The notes under the pieces were generated by a model. The model was not told where the DNA came from, ran no database searches, and worked only from the letters and a program-made list of their open reading frames with translations. This document shows positions 29,705 through 39,037 of a stretch of 64,000 nt of DNA, in pieces. Position numbers and translations under genes: made by a program. Positions within the stretch are counted from its first letter, which is position 1, and each line of letters begins with the position of its first letter. The DNA comes from Angomonas deanei (lineage: Eukaryota > Euglenozoa > Kinetoplastea > Trypanosomatida > Trypanosomatidae). Where the stretch lies: positions 496,001 to 560,000 of the forward strand of contig LR877158.1 in NCBI GenBank assembly GCA_903995115.1. Direction: 5' to 3'.

Positions 29705-30745
29705 TTATTCTTCCTCCTCTTCTTCTTCGTTGGAGATTTCATCACTGTCATCCTCGTAGGCGTATCCCTTACCGACACGCTCGCGCAGCACCATGGAGGA
29801 AGCAATATAGTTCGTCGGCACCTGCTTGGTTCTTTTGCACAGACAAAAGATGGTCACTATGATAATAAGCAGCAATATCACACCAGCAATAGGGGCAAAG
29901 ATGATGTACCAGTTCGTCTGGATCCACGTGTCGTCTTCCCAGCCTTGTACGAACCACGGCTGGGTGCTCTTTTTCTGATTAGAGGATACCGTGTAATCAC
30001 CCCTCTTGTACTCCTGCGACTCACACAGTAATACCATGCGCTGGGCGGTTTTCACCGTCTGCTCACCCGCCACGGTGGGATCGTTCGGGTTGGGGTCCAT
30101 GTCCAGGCGAGTCTCTCGGGAACCTTCCAGGCGCGCTCCACCAATGTACAACCGGCCGGCGGGAACGTAGGGTGCTCCATCGTCGGTACCTCCAGTGTAC
30201 CAAACGTAGTAAAAGAAATCATTGAGCACCTGCGACACATCCGTGAGGGACTTTCGTTCGCTGTTGATGAAGCTGCCCTTCCAGAATGCGGTACCGGGGA
30301 GCTTACCGTACATCATGGTGTCGAATAGCCCTTCACGGAAACGGTAGATGCACTGATAGCTGTCTTTCTCCGCTACTTTCGTGAAGTTTGCCAGATCGGT
30401 ACCGTGGTTGCGCACACAGGGAAAGATTTCGCTCACATCGCCGTCGGCGTGCCCAGAGACAAAACGAATGTACGGGATCGCTAGCCCAACGGAGGAGAGA
30501 CTTTCCGTGTTGGAGGCAAGAAGTAAGCCACGGCTCCTACACTCCTTCACCGCCTTGTCGTACGTGAAGGAAGCGTCGCTGGTCGCAACGCCGCTGGAAG
30601 GCGTTACCTGTATATATCCTTTCGAGTTTTTCGAGCTTACGGCACCCATCTTTACTTCAATAACACTGTTGGTTTGTATGTTGGAGCTGATCTCCATATA
30701 CTGTTCGTGCTCGTTGCTCTGTTCGTTGCTGTGTTCGTTGCTCAT
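29705..30745 (-). CDS. Single-pass membrane protein with lectin-like ectodomain, copy 1
   Basis: Protein of 346 aa from the ATG at 30745. I read residues ~45-245 as a C-type-lectin-like domain by pattern only: an early helix with Ala and Cys (TYDKAVKECRSRGLLLAS), a central WKGSF and WYTGG region, and a late strand RMVLLCE, whose Cys could pair with the first. A single strong membrane segment lies at about 281-305 (WYIIFAPIAGVILLLIIIVT), followed by Cys and basic residues (CLCKRTK) and an acidic tail (NEEEEEEE). Basic residues after the membrane place the C-terminus in the cytosol. There is no N-terminal signal peptide. The ~900 bp upstream of the tail are nearly identical to copy 2 at 31453-33022. 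Possibly a cell-surface protein; ligand unknown. Confidence 0.75.
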   Translation of the reverse strand: MSNEHSNEQSNEHEQYMEISSNIQTNSVIEVKMGAVSSKNSKGYIQVTPSSGVATSDASFTYDKAVKECRSRGLLLASNTESLSSVGLAIPYIRFVSGHADGDVSEIFPCVRNHGTDLANFTKVAEKDSYQCIYRFREGLFDTMMYGKLPGTAFWKGSFINSERKSLTDVSQVLNDFFYYVWYTGGTDDGAPYVPAGRLYIGGARLEGSRETRLDMDPNPNDPTVAGEQTVKTAQRMVLLCESQEYKRGDYTVSSNQKKSTQPWFVQGWEDDTWIQTNWYIIFAPIAGVILLLIIIVTIFCLCKRTKQVPTNYIASSMVLRERVGKGYAYEDDSDEISNEEEEEEE

Positions 30746-31452
30746 TTTTTTTAGTGATTTGCTTTGTCTGTTGAGATAAACACCGCGATATTCTGCAGAG
30801 GTAAATGCGTAAAAGAAGAGAGAACAGTGCAATGCAGCAACAAGAGGGAAAGAACAGGTTTACTTCCAGCTGTATTCAATTTTACTTATCGGCCAACACC
30901 TAACCTGAAACTGTGAACGAATCACTTGCAAATTCATAAAACGAGTATTACATCTTTTCTACAATTTTTTAGAGGAGGATAATATAACAAGAAAGCCAAG
31001 GATATAACATAGTTTAACAGTGAAAAAAAAAAAAAAAGTGGGGGAGGTACATCTGTTGCGTATATAGTGGATAATCATGCTTTATCTTATTGTACTTTTT
31101 GTTTTTGTCTACTAATGCTAGAATGGAAATAAAAACATAACAAATGAACCGTAAATACATCTTGTGTCACATACACCTGAAAGACTTACATATACATATT
31201 GTATTTGGGAAAAAAAAAAAAAACGACAACAGCAAACAACAACAGAAAATATACCGAAAAGAAGCACCAGCAATAACAGTAAAAACAAAAAGAAGGGAGA
31301 GTTGACTCTTCCAGTGTATACAGATAGTAGTGCTGGAGCGTGCCTTTCCTGAGAATAAGGTCTCGTACTTCTGTGGAACCAAGCCTATGGCAGAGAAACT
31401 ACATCAATGCATATATATAAATACATCAACACACCCCGCACACGCGTTTGTT
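30746..31452. other. Intergenic spacer between the two lectin-like genes
   Basis: Apart from the copy 1 leader and acceptor, no gene is seen in ~700 bp. There is an A15-like run at 31023-31037, an A13-like run at about 31211-31223 and CA-rich stretches near 31224-31300. A weak minus-strand frame at 31167-31382 is hydrophobic low-complexity sequence and is not supported. No similarity to the other spacers was noticed. Confidence 0.55.
30793..30830 (-). promoter_or_regulatory. Candidate spliced-leader acceptor of lectin-like copy 1
   Basis: The minus strand has a pyrimidine-rich run (about 30829-30797) reading TCTCTTCTTTTACG, then ATTTACCTCTGCAG, with the AG at 30794/30793, 48 nt before the ATG at 30745. 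This makes 30745 the first ATG of the mature transcript and rules out the longer upstream frame as a signal peptide. Confidence 0.55.
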
Positions 31453-33022
31453 TTAAAGATCAATGTTTAATTCATCAATCTCACCAGCGGTAGGAACTTC
31501 AATTTCACTAAATGTGCTGGAGGCGGTTCGTCGCACGCCTTTTCTGGCCGATCCGGAGCGTCGTCTGACGGTTGGGGCTCGGTTTTCTGCTGGTGGCTCC
31601 GGTTCTGTCTTTTCCTTCTCCTTCTCCTTCTCCTCGTTCAGGAGGCGCCCGCCGAGGTCAATGTTCTTTTCGTCAATCTCGCCCGCAGTAGGAACTTCAA
31701 CTTCACTGAACGTGTTGGAGTCCGTACGGCGCGCTCCCCTCCTCGCCGACCCCGCGCGGCGTCTGACGGTGGGGGCCCGGTTGTCGGATGGCGGCCCGTT
31801 TTCCCGCAATCGCCCCTCCTCATTCAAGCTTCGTCCCTCAGGGAACTCCTCGTCATCGTCGCCACCAACGTCACCGTGCTGGTTGGGGTTGTTAGAGTTG
31901 TGATACGCCGACGGCAGCACCTTGTCATCTTGGAACGTGTTACCTTGGTTAGGTCGGGAAAACCCCCTTCCTACCCTTGTATTTCCGGGGTCCACATACC
32001 CTTGGTTTTGGTTGTAGTCCGCATAATAGCCCATGCCGTCTTCATCACTGTCATCCTCGTAGGTGTATCCCTTACCGACACGCTCGCGCAGCACCATTGG
32101 ATTAAGAGGCTCGTGCGGCCTCTTGTTTGCCCGTCGGAGACACAAACAGTAGATGGTCACTATGATAATAAGCAGCAATATCACACCAGCAATAGGGGCA
32201 AAGATAATGTACCAGTTCGTCTGGATCCACGTGTCGTCTTCCCAGCCTTGTACGAACCACGGCTGAGTGCTCTTTTTCTGATTAGAGGATACCGTGTAAT
32301 CACCCCTCTTGTACTCCTGCGACTCACACAGTAATACCATGCGCTGGGCGGTTTTCACCGTCTGCTCACCCGCCACGGTGGGATCGTTCGGGTTGGGGTC
32401 CATGTCCAGGCGAGTCTCTCGGGAACCTTCCAGGCGCGCTCCACCAATGTACAACCGGCCGGCGGGAACGTAGGGTGCTCCATCGTCGGTACCTCCAGTG
32501 TACCACACGTAGTAAAAGAAATCATTGAGCACCTGCGACACATCCGTGAGGGACTTTCGTTCGCTGTTTATGAAGCTGCCCTTCCAGAATGCGGTACCGG
32601 GGAGCTTACCGTACATCATGGTGTCGAATAGCCCTTCACGGAAACGGTAGATGCACTGATAGCTGTTTTTCTCCGCCACGTTCGTGAAAGTTTGCCAGAT
32701 CGGTACCGTGGTTGCGCACACAGGGAAAGATTTCGCTCACATCACCGTCGGCGTGCCCAGAGACAAAACGAATGTACGGGATCGCTAGCCCAACGGAGGA
32801 GAGACTTTCCGTGTTGGAGGCAAGAAGTAGGCCACGGCTCCTACACTCCTTCACCGCCTTGTCGTACGTGAAGGAAGCGTCGCTGGTCGCAACGCCGTTG
32901 GAAGGCGTTACCTGTATATATCCTTTCGAGTTTTTCGAGCTTACGGCACCCATCTTTATTTCCATAACACTGTTCGTTTGTATGTTGGAGCTGATCTCCA
33001 TATACTTTTCGTATTCGCTCAT
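31453..33022 (-). CDS. Single-pass membrane protein with lectin-like ectodomain, copy 2, one frame change
   Basis: Paralogue of the 29705-30745 gene. From the ATG at 33022 (MSEYEKYMEIS) the ectodomain is almost identical, but a frame change occurs near 32690. Copy 1 has GTGAAG where this copy has GTGAAAG on the plus strand, so one extra A accounts for it. The membrane segment follows, then a different and much longer cytosolic tail. After a shared block MVLRERVGKGY the tail runs ~190 residues through Asn/Gly-rich sequence and two 43-residue repeats with RRR and FSE motifs. Predicted length ~520 aa. The extra A could be an assembly error or could make this a pseudogene; the intact long tail favours a working gene. 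The leader is a run of 19 A next to the ATG. Confidence 0.72.
31456..31787 (-). repeat. Two 43-residue direct repeats in the copy 2 tail
   Basis: Units at 31659-31787 and 31456-31584, 203 bp apart. Each codes for a block starting NRAPTVRRR, then GSAR-x-G-x-RRT, TFSE and VPTAGEIDE, ending NIDL. They differ at about eight residues. The linker codes a Glu/Lys-rich run (EEKEKEKEKTEPEP). Copy 1 lacks this part. The basic RRR and TFSE pieces look like phosphorylation or docking motifs, which is only a guess. Confidence 0.85.
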
Positions 33023-33044
33023 TTTTTTTTTTTTTTTTTTTCTT
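33023..33044 (-). promoter_or_regulatory. Poly(A) leader and acceptor of lectin-like copy 2
   Basis: On the minus strand, ACTCAAG is followed by 19 A (33041-33023) that abut the ATG at 33022. The nearest AG after an upstream T7 (about 33053-33059) is at 33044/33043. If trans-splicing uses it, the untranslated leader after the spliced leader is almost pure A. Confidence 0.45.
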
Positions 33045-33233
33045 GAGTACAACAAAAAAATGTATTGATATACTTTCCTTCTAAATAAACTACAATGAAC
33101 TGCAAACATAGGAGAGTGTGTAGAGTAGTAATAACAATGTCAGACTTACAACGGAAGTGAGATCACCGGTGGATCCCCCCTCAGAGGAAGATGGAACAAT
33201 AAATGGAAAAAATATATATATATCGTTTTAGTA

Positions 33234-34091
33234 TTAGTAGAGAAACACTTGACCACTAGTACGCAGCAGCAGTACGAGTGCACCTCTGGCAAAGATTTTC
33301 GTGAACGCTGCTCCACTGGCCTCCCCCGCGCGCGACAAGGATAAAACAACAACGTCCTTCACGAGATACTGAACAAGGAAACGAAAGTGGCACATCGCTA
33401 CTAGTGGAATGACGGAGTCTCCTTGTGAGATGGAAATCCCAGTCATTTCCCACAAACCGATATTCTCGGTCTCGCAGGGAAATAATAAAAAGGACAGCAC
33501 TGAGTAGAATGGCATTTGTGAGAGAACGCGTACCCCTAGCGAGGAAGCACAGTCGAACAGCTGGTAAAAGCTCGAAAACTTTGCCTTTTCGGCACCCAAG
33601 GAAGTCCCACTCAAGAAAGAATCCAACGTTTGTGTTAAATAGGAATCCCGAAACACAGCGTAGAACACAAGATGGGTACCCATATCCAGAAAAAAGCGAA
33701 TGCCCAAGGCCCCGAAGCACACGCGCAAGGAAGAGGAAAGAAAGGAAAGCGAAGTGGCCCTTGCAAACGTGATGCTGTCAGACCGCTCATGCCTCTCTGC
33801 GGCAGATGCGACAGAGGCAAAGATAGTGTCCAGCGGGTTCTGTGCCGCGGACGGGAGAGACCAACCCTTTTTTGCCACCTGCTTTTCGTTTTTGGTGTTG
33901 GCCGCGGAAGAGCCCGTTTTGAATTTGGTGATGAAATTGGTAAAACTAGCCCGGTTGGTTTGGGCGAGACGGTACACGACAAGCACGGAGGCACACGATA
34001 CCACAGCCGTGCCTATAAATAATTTGCTGTAATTGCTTGCCAGTTTTGACACATTTGACAGCAGAATGTTCTGATCAGTAATTGGTTCCAT
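33234..34091 (-). CDS. Multi-pass membrane protein, unknown
   Basis: Protein of 285 aa from the ATG at 34091 (MEPITDQNILL); the frame stays open above this, but those residues look untranslated. Hydrophobic segments lie near residues 22-45 (LFIGTAVVSCASVLVVY), 135-155 (FFLDMGTHLVFYAVF), 190-205 (MPFYSVLSFLLF), 220-255 (VIPLVAMCHFRFLVQYL) and at the C-terminus (ALVLLLRTSGQVFL). A Lys/Ser-rich loop follows the first. I do not recognise the family. The short N-terminus and first helix followed by basic residues (YRLAQTNR) would suit a mitochondrial or peroxisomal membrane protein, but this is a guess. It sits between the lectin-like pair and a coiled-coil gene. Confidence 0.62.
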   Translation of the reverse strand: MEPITDQNILLSNVSKLASNYSKLFIGTAVVSCASVLVVYRLAQTNRASFTNFITKFKTGSSAANTKNEKQVAKKGWSLPSAAQNPLDTIFASVASAAERHERSDSITFARATSLSFLSSSLRVCFGALGIRFFLDMGTHLVFYAVFRDSYLTQTLDSFLSGTSLGAEKAKFSSFYQLFDCASSLGVRVLSQMPFYSVLSFLLFPCETENIGLWEMTGISISQGDSVIPLVAMCHFRFLVQYLVKDVVVLSLSRAGEASGAAFTKIFARGALVLLLRTSGQVFLY

Positions 34092-34288
34092 TGAGCACGC
34101 TAAATGTATGTGGGGAGGAAAATTAAAGAATAGTGAAGAAATATGCAACAGGCGGTCAACGGCCCCTAGCGACAAAATATACACACACACACACACAACA
34201 CGTGCATTCACTCGTTGTGAAACCGAATGAGAGTGACGTCTCCCATTTTCGATTCCCAGAAATCTATCTCGGTCCGTCAAGGGGTTCC

Positions 34289-35944
34289 TCAACTGGCATT
34301 CTCTTTCATCGACTCATACAAAACCGTCAACAGCATGAGTTTGGTGGAATCGTCAGCAGCTTCCAATTTACTTTCGACCGTATTGTACAATGCATTTAGA
34401 GCTCTTCGTACCGCCAGTTTGGCGGCCCGCTCATTGGAGTAGCCCTCGTCTAAGGAGACGACTCGCTTTTCGGAAAGGGCACTGTTGAGCGTCGATATCT
34501 CATCCTCCAGTTTTCTTCGTGTAGACAGATGTTTGGTCCGCTCCTCCCCAAGTTGCTGCTCCAGTTGGACAATTCTACTCTCCGCGTCCGCTAGCTGGGC
34601 TGGGTCAACCCTCACCGTGGAATCGAGTATTGCTCTTCTCCGGTCTCTCTCGCTGCACTCACGGTGGTACTCGGCTTCCACATTTTGTAGGCGAAGGAGC
34701 TCCCGTCCGAAGTGAAGGGACAACTCCGACCTCACTTGCTCCACCGCGGCCGTCACCCGCCGTTCGCACAACTCTTGTTGACTGGCCAGCTCCCGCGATA
34801 GGGCCGTGTTTTTTTCCTCGTACTCGTTTAGCAGTTTCAACGAACGGTTATAACTCTCTTCCATTTCTTTCAGTCGAATAGACAGCTCCTCTTGCTTGCT
34901 GTTGGCGTCGCTAGTATCCGCCTCGCGCTTTGTCAGCGTCGCGGATGGTTCACGCCGTAAAATAAAAAGGTCGTACAAAGCGGCCACCTGCCACTGGACG
35001 GTACTCAGCTGGTTGGAGGCGGAAGATAAGTCCAGCGCCTGGTGCTGACTCCTTGGAGGAGCGGAAAACACCACGGGAACGGCGGACTCTTCCTTCAATG
35101 GGCTCATGTCCGAGGCCCCGTCACTACTGACGACCACTATAAATACCCTTTTCGACGTGTTCTCCTCGAATCGTATAAAAAGTGTATCCCCTTTGGTAGG
35201 ACCCGTGATAGCAGCCCTTATTGTAGGAAGGCACCTTTTTGTCATTTCCGACACGGCTTTCGGCGGCGACTGAGCCTTTCCGCTTACCGCGACAAGCCGG
35301 GGATCACCCTCTACCTCCGCCGTTTCCCACACCGTCGTAGAGGAATACCCACTCGTGCGGGTATGGTTTGAGGGTAGAGAGAGGGCAAATATGTTTTCAT
35401 CAAACGGGGTTGCGCACAGGGAATAGGACAACCCAAATAGCGTTACCAACAGCAGGTCCACCTGATCACTCGTCTGACACATAACCTCTAATACCCACGG
35501 ATTGGCTTGTTCCTCCTCTAGCTGCATGTACAGCTGCTGCCCCGTGCTGTTTTCTCCGCGAGAAAGACTGGAGAATAGGGCTGTGTCACTGAGACACTTT
35601 TCAACGAGAATAGTCCCTTGAGCCTTTCGTGCGATGGTCAAGTAGGGTACGACCGTCGAGCTCCCATACGGCCCTGCCGCAAGGACGACGGAAAGATTAC
35701 ACTCCCCCTCGTACTGCGGTTTCGCCTTTACCTTGTGTGTATAGGCCTGTACGGAGAATTGACGGAGCACCTGTTCCGCCGGCTTAGGGACCGCGGGAGG
35801 TCCCCTCATAGGGGTCGTCTCGTCGCTCTGTGACTCCTTTTTGGGAGGCGAGTTGGAAAATATTTCTAAAAGGGTGCGTTTAGGGGTAGACGGATCAAAC
35901 GGAGATGCCGAAGAATCACTTTGAAACGCTTCCTGAAAATCCAT
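34289..35944 (-). CDS. Coiled-coil protein with N-terminal beta domains, possibly FKBP15-like
   Basis: Protein of 551 aa, intact, from the ATG at 35944 (MDFQEAFQSD). Residues 1-45 are Ser/Pro-rich. Residues ~50-175 look like a PH/WH1-type beta domain (VQAYTHKVKAKPQYEGECNL at its start), and ~180-330 form a second beta-rich region with KGDTLFIRFEENT. From ~355 to ~500 there is a continuous coiled coil, and the end is helical. An N-terminal WH1-like domain, a degenerate FKBP-like domain and a coiled coil is the layout of FKBP15 (WAFL), an actin- and endosome-linked protein. The match is by layout and a few residues only. Without that, it is simply a conserved-looking coiled-coil protein. Confidence 0.6.
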   Translation of the reverse strand: MDFQEAFQSDSSASPFDPSTPKRTLLEIFSNSPPKKESQSDETTPMRGPPAVPKPAEQVLRQFSVQAYTHKVKAKPQYEGECNLSVVLAAGPYGSSTVVPYLTIARKAQGTILVEKCLSDTALFSSLSRGENSTGQQLYMQLEEEQANPWVLEVMCQTSDQVDLLLVTLFGLSYSLCATPFDENIFALSLPSNHTRTSGYSSTTVWETAEVEGDPRLVAVSGKAQSPPKAVSEMTKRCLPTIRAAITGPTKGDTLFIRFEENTSKRVFIVVVSSDGASDMSPLKEESAVPVVFSAPPRSQHQALDLSSASNQLSTVQWQVAALYDLFILRREPSATLTKREADTSDANSKQEELSIRLKEMEESYNRSLKLLNEYEEKNTALSRELASQQELCERRVTAAVEQVRSELSLHFGRELLRLQNVEAEYHRECSERDRRRAILDSTVRVDPAQLADAESRIVQLEQQLGEERTKHLSTRRKLEDEISTLNSALSEKRVVSLDEGYSNERAAKLAVRRALNALYNTVESKLEAADDSTKLMLLTVLYESMKENAS

Positions 35945-36175
35945 CACCACACGCTCTCTCTATTGGTCTAATATTATTTGTTTGGATCAGTAAACGATTC
36001 ATGCAATGCTAACAACAAAAAAGAAAAAAAAGAGAACAGAGGATGAAGCGTATAGAAAAAGAATCTTACTGGGGAGCACGGGAGGATTTCAATCTGCGCA
36101 AGAAGAGAAAGAGAGCCGTTTACAAAACGTCTCATGAGAAACATTAAAAAAGTGTATATACATATTCTAGGGTAT

Positions 36176-39037
36176 TTACAAATCGGAAAAAATATCATCC
36201 GACGGATTGTTACGGAGTAACCACTGCGCCAAAGCTTCCACGGGATCCTCGGGCCGTGTCTCGCAAATTTCAATCAGCCCTTTCGACAAAAGTGGGAGGA
36301 TACTCTTGGACAGGTACTCTCGCAACGGCTCACTTCTAAGTTCCAACGACATTTGGTCCGCCTTCTTCATCTCACTGAGTGCTTTACTATTCTCGTTGCG
36401 ATGCATGCTCTCTGTCTTGAAGGCGTCCTTCTCCCTGTCTTGGACCGCCTTCACCTCGTTCACTTGTCTAATGAGCTGCTCCTTGTTGTAGTTCTTTGCC
36501 CGAACCTGCTCACGGTGGAGCTCCAAGGGAGTCTTGCCAAAGTTGTGTGGCGCCCCAACACACTCGTAGACGATCGTCTCCAGATGGGAGGGGGGGATCT
36601 CGGCGTACTCACTCTGCGGTGGAGGGGGGAGAGACACTGGCTCGGTGGAGTCTACGGGAATGAGGTTAATGCTCACCTTGCGGCCTCCGCACAGCACGCT
36701 GGTACTGGGGTCCGTGGCGGCACACTCAAAAAAGTTCGTCACCGTGTACGGTGAATCGAAAAACTCCTTTTTGTAAATACTCATCCGTGCATGAAAGTCC
36801 TCCAACGCATCTGCACCCATGTTACTCTTGTTCGCGTTTAGGCGGTTAAGGAGGAAGTTCTCGCCGGACTCCAATGTAAAGACGTAATCGACCAACAAGC
36901 TCTCCTCGCACTGTTCCACGGCGGGCGGACTGCTGTCGTCCGGTTCGTTTTCCTTTTCAGGGATGGCGTCGGGTCGCAGAAACTGCTGCAGCGCCTCTTC
37001 CTCCGTCGCGGGTGGAATCAGTTCCCCCGTCCGGAAGCACAGTCGGCTAAGTTCTACAGAGAATGGGATACCGTCCAGCACAAAACCTTGGTTGTAGCTC
37101 TCCGCGTGGGACAGACACTTGCGGAGCATGATGGCGATGGCCTTGTTCTGAAATGGGGCTGTCGTGATGGTTTCCTTGATTTGCTGAATTTCCTCGTCCT
37201 TCTTTTTCTGTGCGTCCTTCAGCGACTTTTTCTTAGCCCCCTTCTTTTTTGGATTCGGGTCGCTACTCTCGTTGGACGAAATGTACTGTCGCATCAGCAT
37301 CACCCGCTCCATCTCTGCCATTTCACTTCTCCAATTGGCCACCACGGAGGACCCCTCGTACAACTCCTCCACGAACCCCTCCAGCTCCTGCTGCTCCTCG
37401 CTGGTCAACGCCAACTGCCGTTCCTCCATTTCATCCTCTTCACTGCCGGATTGGTGGTGGGGCGGCGCCCCCTCGTCCTCCTCGGAGTTGTCCCTATCCT
37501 CCCCTGCACCGCGCTTTCGCTTGAGAATGCGCTTTTGTTTGATTTGTAGTCGTCGGTCGGTTTCCTTTTGGAGTAACTGTTGTTTGAGATCCTCCAGTTT
37601 GCCCCGCAGTTCGGCTATCCCTTGCTCGTAGAAGGCCACAATCCCCTCCAACGAAAACACCGGAATTTTATAGTGGAGTGAAAGCTTATTGGCCAAATGG
37701 GACTTGCCCGCCTGAGGCGGACCGACCACCGCGATGCGTAAAGGGGTCACCTCTCGTTTGGCGCAAAACTCGGCGCAGACATTCAAAATGTTGGTGGCAA
37801 ACCCGCCAGGGGACACCCACGACCCATCGTGGCGTTTGATGGGACTGCTCATCACGACCGGCTCCACATCGTCGTCGTCACGCGACATGAGTGCTTCGGC
37901 GGTCTCGTTACTCACCGTCAGGTTGAGCGTGAACAGTTCCGTATTATTGTGGAGCGGAAACTTATCCTGCTTCACCACCGCCGTCGGGCGTGTGTTCCGG
38001 AACCCTTTGTTGATGGCTGCTACAATGGCGGACCAGGACAGGTTGCTGCCGTCCACAGCGAAGACATACCGCAGGGCCGGGTTCGGCAACTCATCTGTTG
38101 GGCACCGTAGCAACCGTCGAGTCATTTCAGCCAAGTCGGACACATGCACCATGGGTATCTTTTGCGTACCGGGCTGGAACACTGGCAAAAGATCCTCCGA
38201 GTCGGTACTCCAGGATAAACGGAAGAAGGGCTCCAGTGGTCCCTCTCCCGCCCCGTACGGGAGACCAGCAAAGACCACAAAGGTCTCCAGTGGTAAGCCG
38301 TTCGCCCTATGGGACGCGGCAACCGCCTTTTCCGCATCACGCCAGTTAAAATACTGCACGTGGGGCACCCGACGGTTGAATTGCTCTTCCGTCAGCACCT
38401 CCCCCTGCCCTTCACCCTCCTCCTCATTCTCCTCCTCCACGTCCAGGAGGGAGTTGTAGAGACCGTCGGCTGGCGCGGGGAAGGGGGCGGTTAGACTTTC
38501 CACCTCGCTCTCCTCCATCTCGTCGTCCTCGTTTGCCCCATCTCTATCCTCTTGATTGGCATCCCCAGTCAACGACGGGGTCGCATACCACGTGAGGAAG
38601 TTGGACAAGAGAACAAACTTCTTCACCTTAACAAAGGAGCTCTTTTTGATAAAGTTCAGCATTTCGAAAATGTCCTGTGCTTGACGAAGCTCAACGATCA
38701 GCCAATCGCACTGAAGGAGTGCGTTTCGCACGGCGGAGACATCTCTGCGGTGAAAGAAGGTGGATTGTTGCACTATTTTTTTCTCTGGGACTAGCGTGCT
38801 ACGACTATTACCGATGGGAACACTGCCCATTTCATTGTCTGCACTCTCGTCATCGTTATTGGGAAGCGGCAAGGCGTCGAATACACGCTGGGAGTACGTC
38901 TCTCTCAGCTGTTCGACCGCGTCTTCCTCCCAGGTACAGCCGTAGACGGAGTACTGCGCTGGACGTAAAAAGTACTGTTCTAGCGTGTTTCGTCCAATAT
39001 AACTATCGGCATAGGCAATGAACACTTTAGTGGACAT
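36176..39037 (-). CDS. AK7: Adenylate kinase 7-like flagellar protein
   Basis: Protein of ~953 aa from the ATG at 39037 (MSTKVFIAYADSYIG). Residues 1-390 form a Rossmann-like NAD(P)-binding region (start KVFIAYADSYIGRNTL, later VVFAGLPYGAGEGP), interrupted by an acidic loop. The adenylate kinase P-loop GPPQAGKSHLANKL follows at about 434. After a charged, Lys-rich insert comes the core with KCLSHAESYNQGFVLDGIPF, matching the AMP-site 'GFVLDGFP' element. The C-terminus carries a Dpy-30-like motif (EDPVEALAQWLLRNNP). A Rossmann domain, ADK and Dpy-30 in this order is the architecture of AK7, a ciliary nucleotide kinase whose loss impairs motility in other species. Expected location: axoneme. 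Confidence 0.85.
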   Translation of the reverse strand: MSTKVFIAYADSYIGRNTLEQYFLRPAQYSVYGCTWEEDAVEQLRETYSQRVFDALPLPNNDDESADNEMGSVPIGNSRSTLVPEKKIVQQSTFFHRRDVSAVRNALLQCDWLIVELRQAQDIFEMLNFIKKSSFVKVKKFVLLSNFLTWYATPSLTGDANQEDRDGANEDDEMEESEVESLTAPFPAPADGLYNSLLDVEEENEEEGEGQGEVLTEEQFNRRVPHVQYFNWRDAEKAVAASHRANGLPLETFVVFAGLPYGAGEGPLEPFFRLSWSTDSEDLLPVFQPGTQKIPMVHVSDLAEMTRRLLRCPTDELPNPALRYVFAVDGSNLSWSAIVAAINKGFRNTRPTAVVKQDKFPLHNNTELFTLNLTVSNETAEALMSRDDDDVEPVVMSSPIKRHDGSWVSPGGFATNILNVCAEFCAKREVTPLRIAVVGPPQAGKSHLANKLSLHYKIPVFSLEGIVAFYEQGIAELRGKLEDLKQQLLQKETDRRLQIKQKRILKRKRGAGEDRDNSEEDEGAPPHHQSGSEEDEMEERQLALTSEEQQELEGFVEELYEGSSVVANWRSEMAEMERVMLMRQYISSNESSDPNPKKKGAKKKSLKDAQKKKDEEIQQIKETITTAPFQNKAIAIMLRKCLSHAESYNQGFVLDGIPFSVELSRLCFRTGELIPPATEEEALQQFLRPDAIPEKENEPDDSSPPAVEQCEESLLVDYVFTLESGENFLLNRLNANKSNMGADALEDFHARMSIYKKEFFDSPYTVTNFFECAATDPSTSVLCGGRKVSINLIPVDSTEPVSLPPPPQSEYAEIPPSHLETIVYECVGAPHNFGKTPLELHREQVRAKNYNKEQLIRQVNEVKAVQDREKDAFKTESMHRNENSKALSEMKKADQMSLELRSEPLREYLSKSILPLLSKGLIEICETRPEDPVEALAQWLLRNNPSDDIFSDL

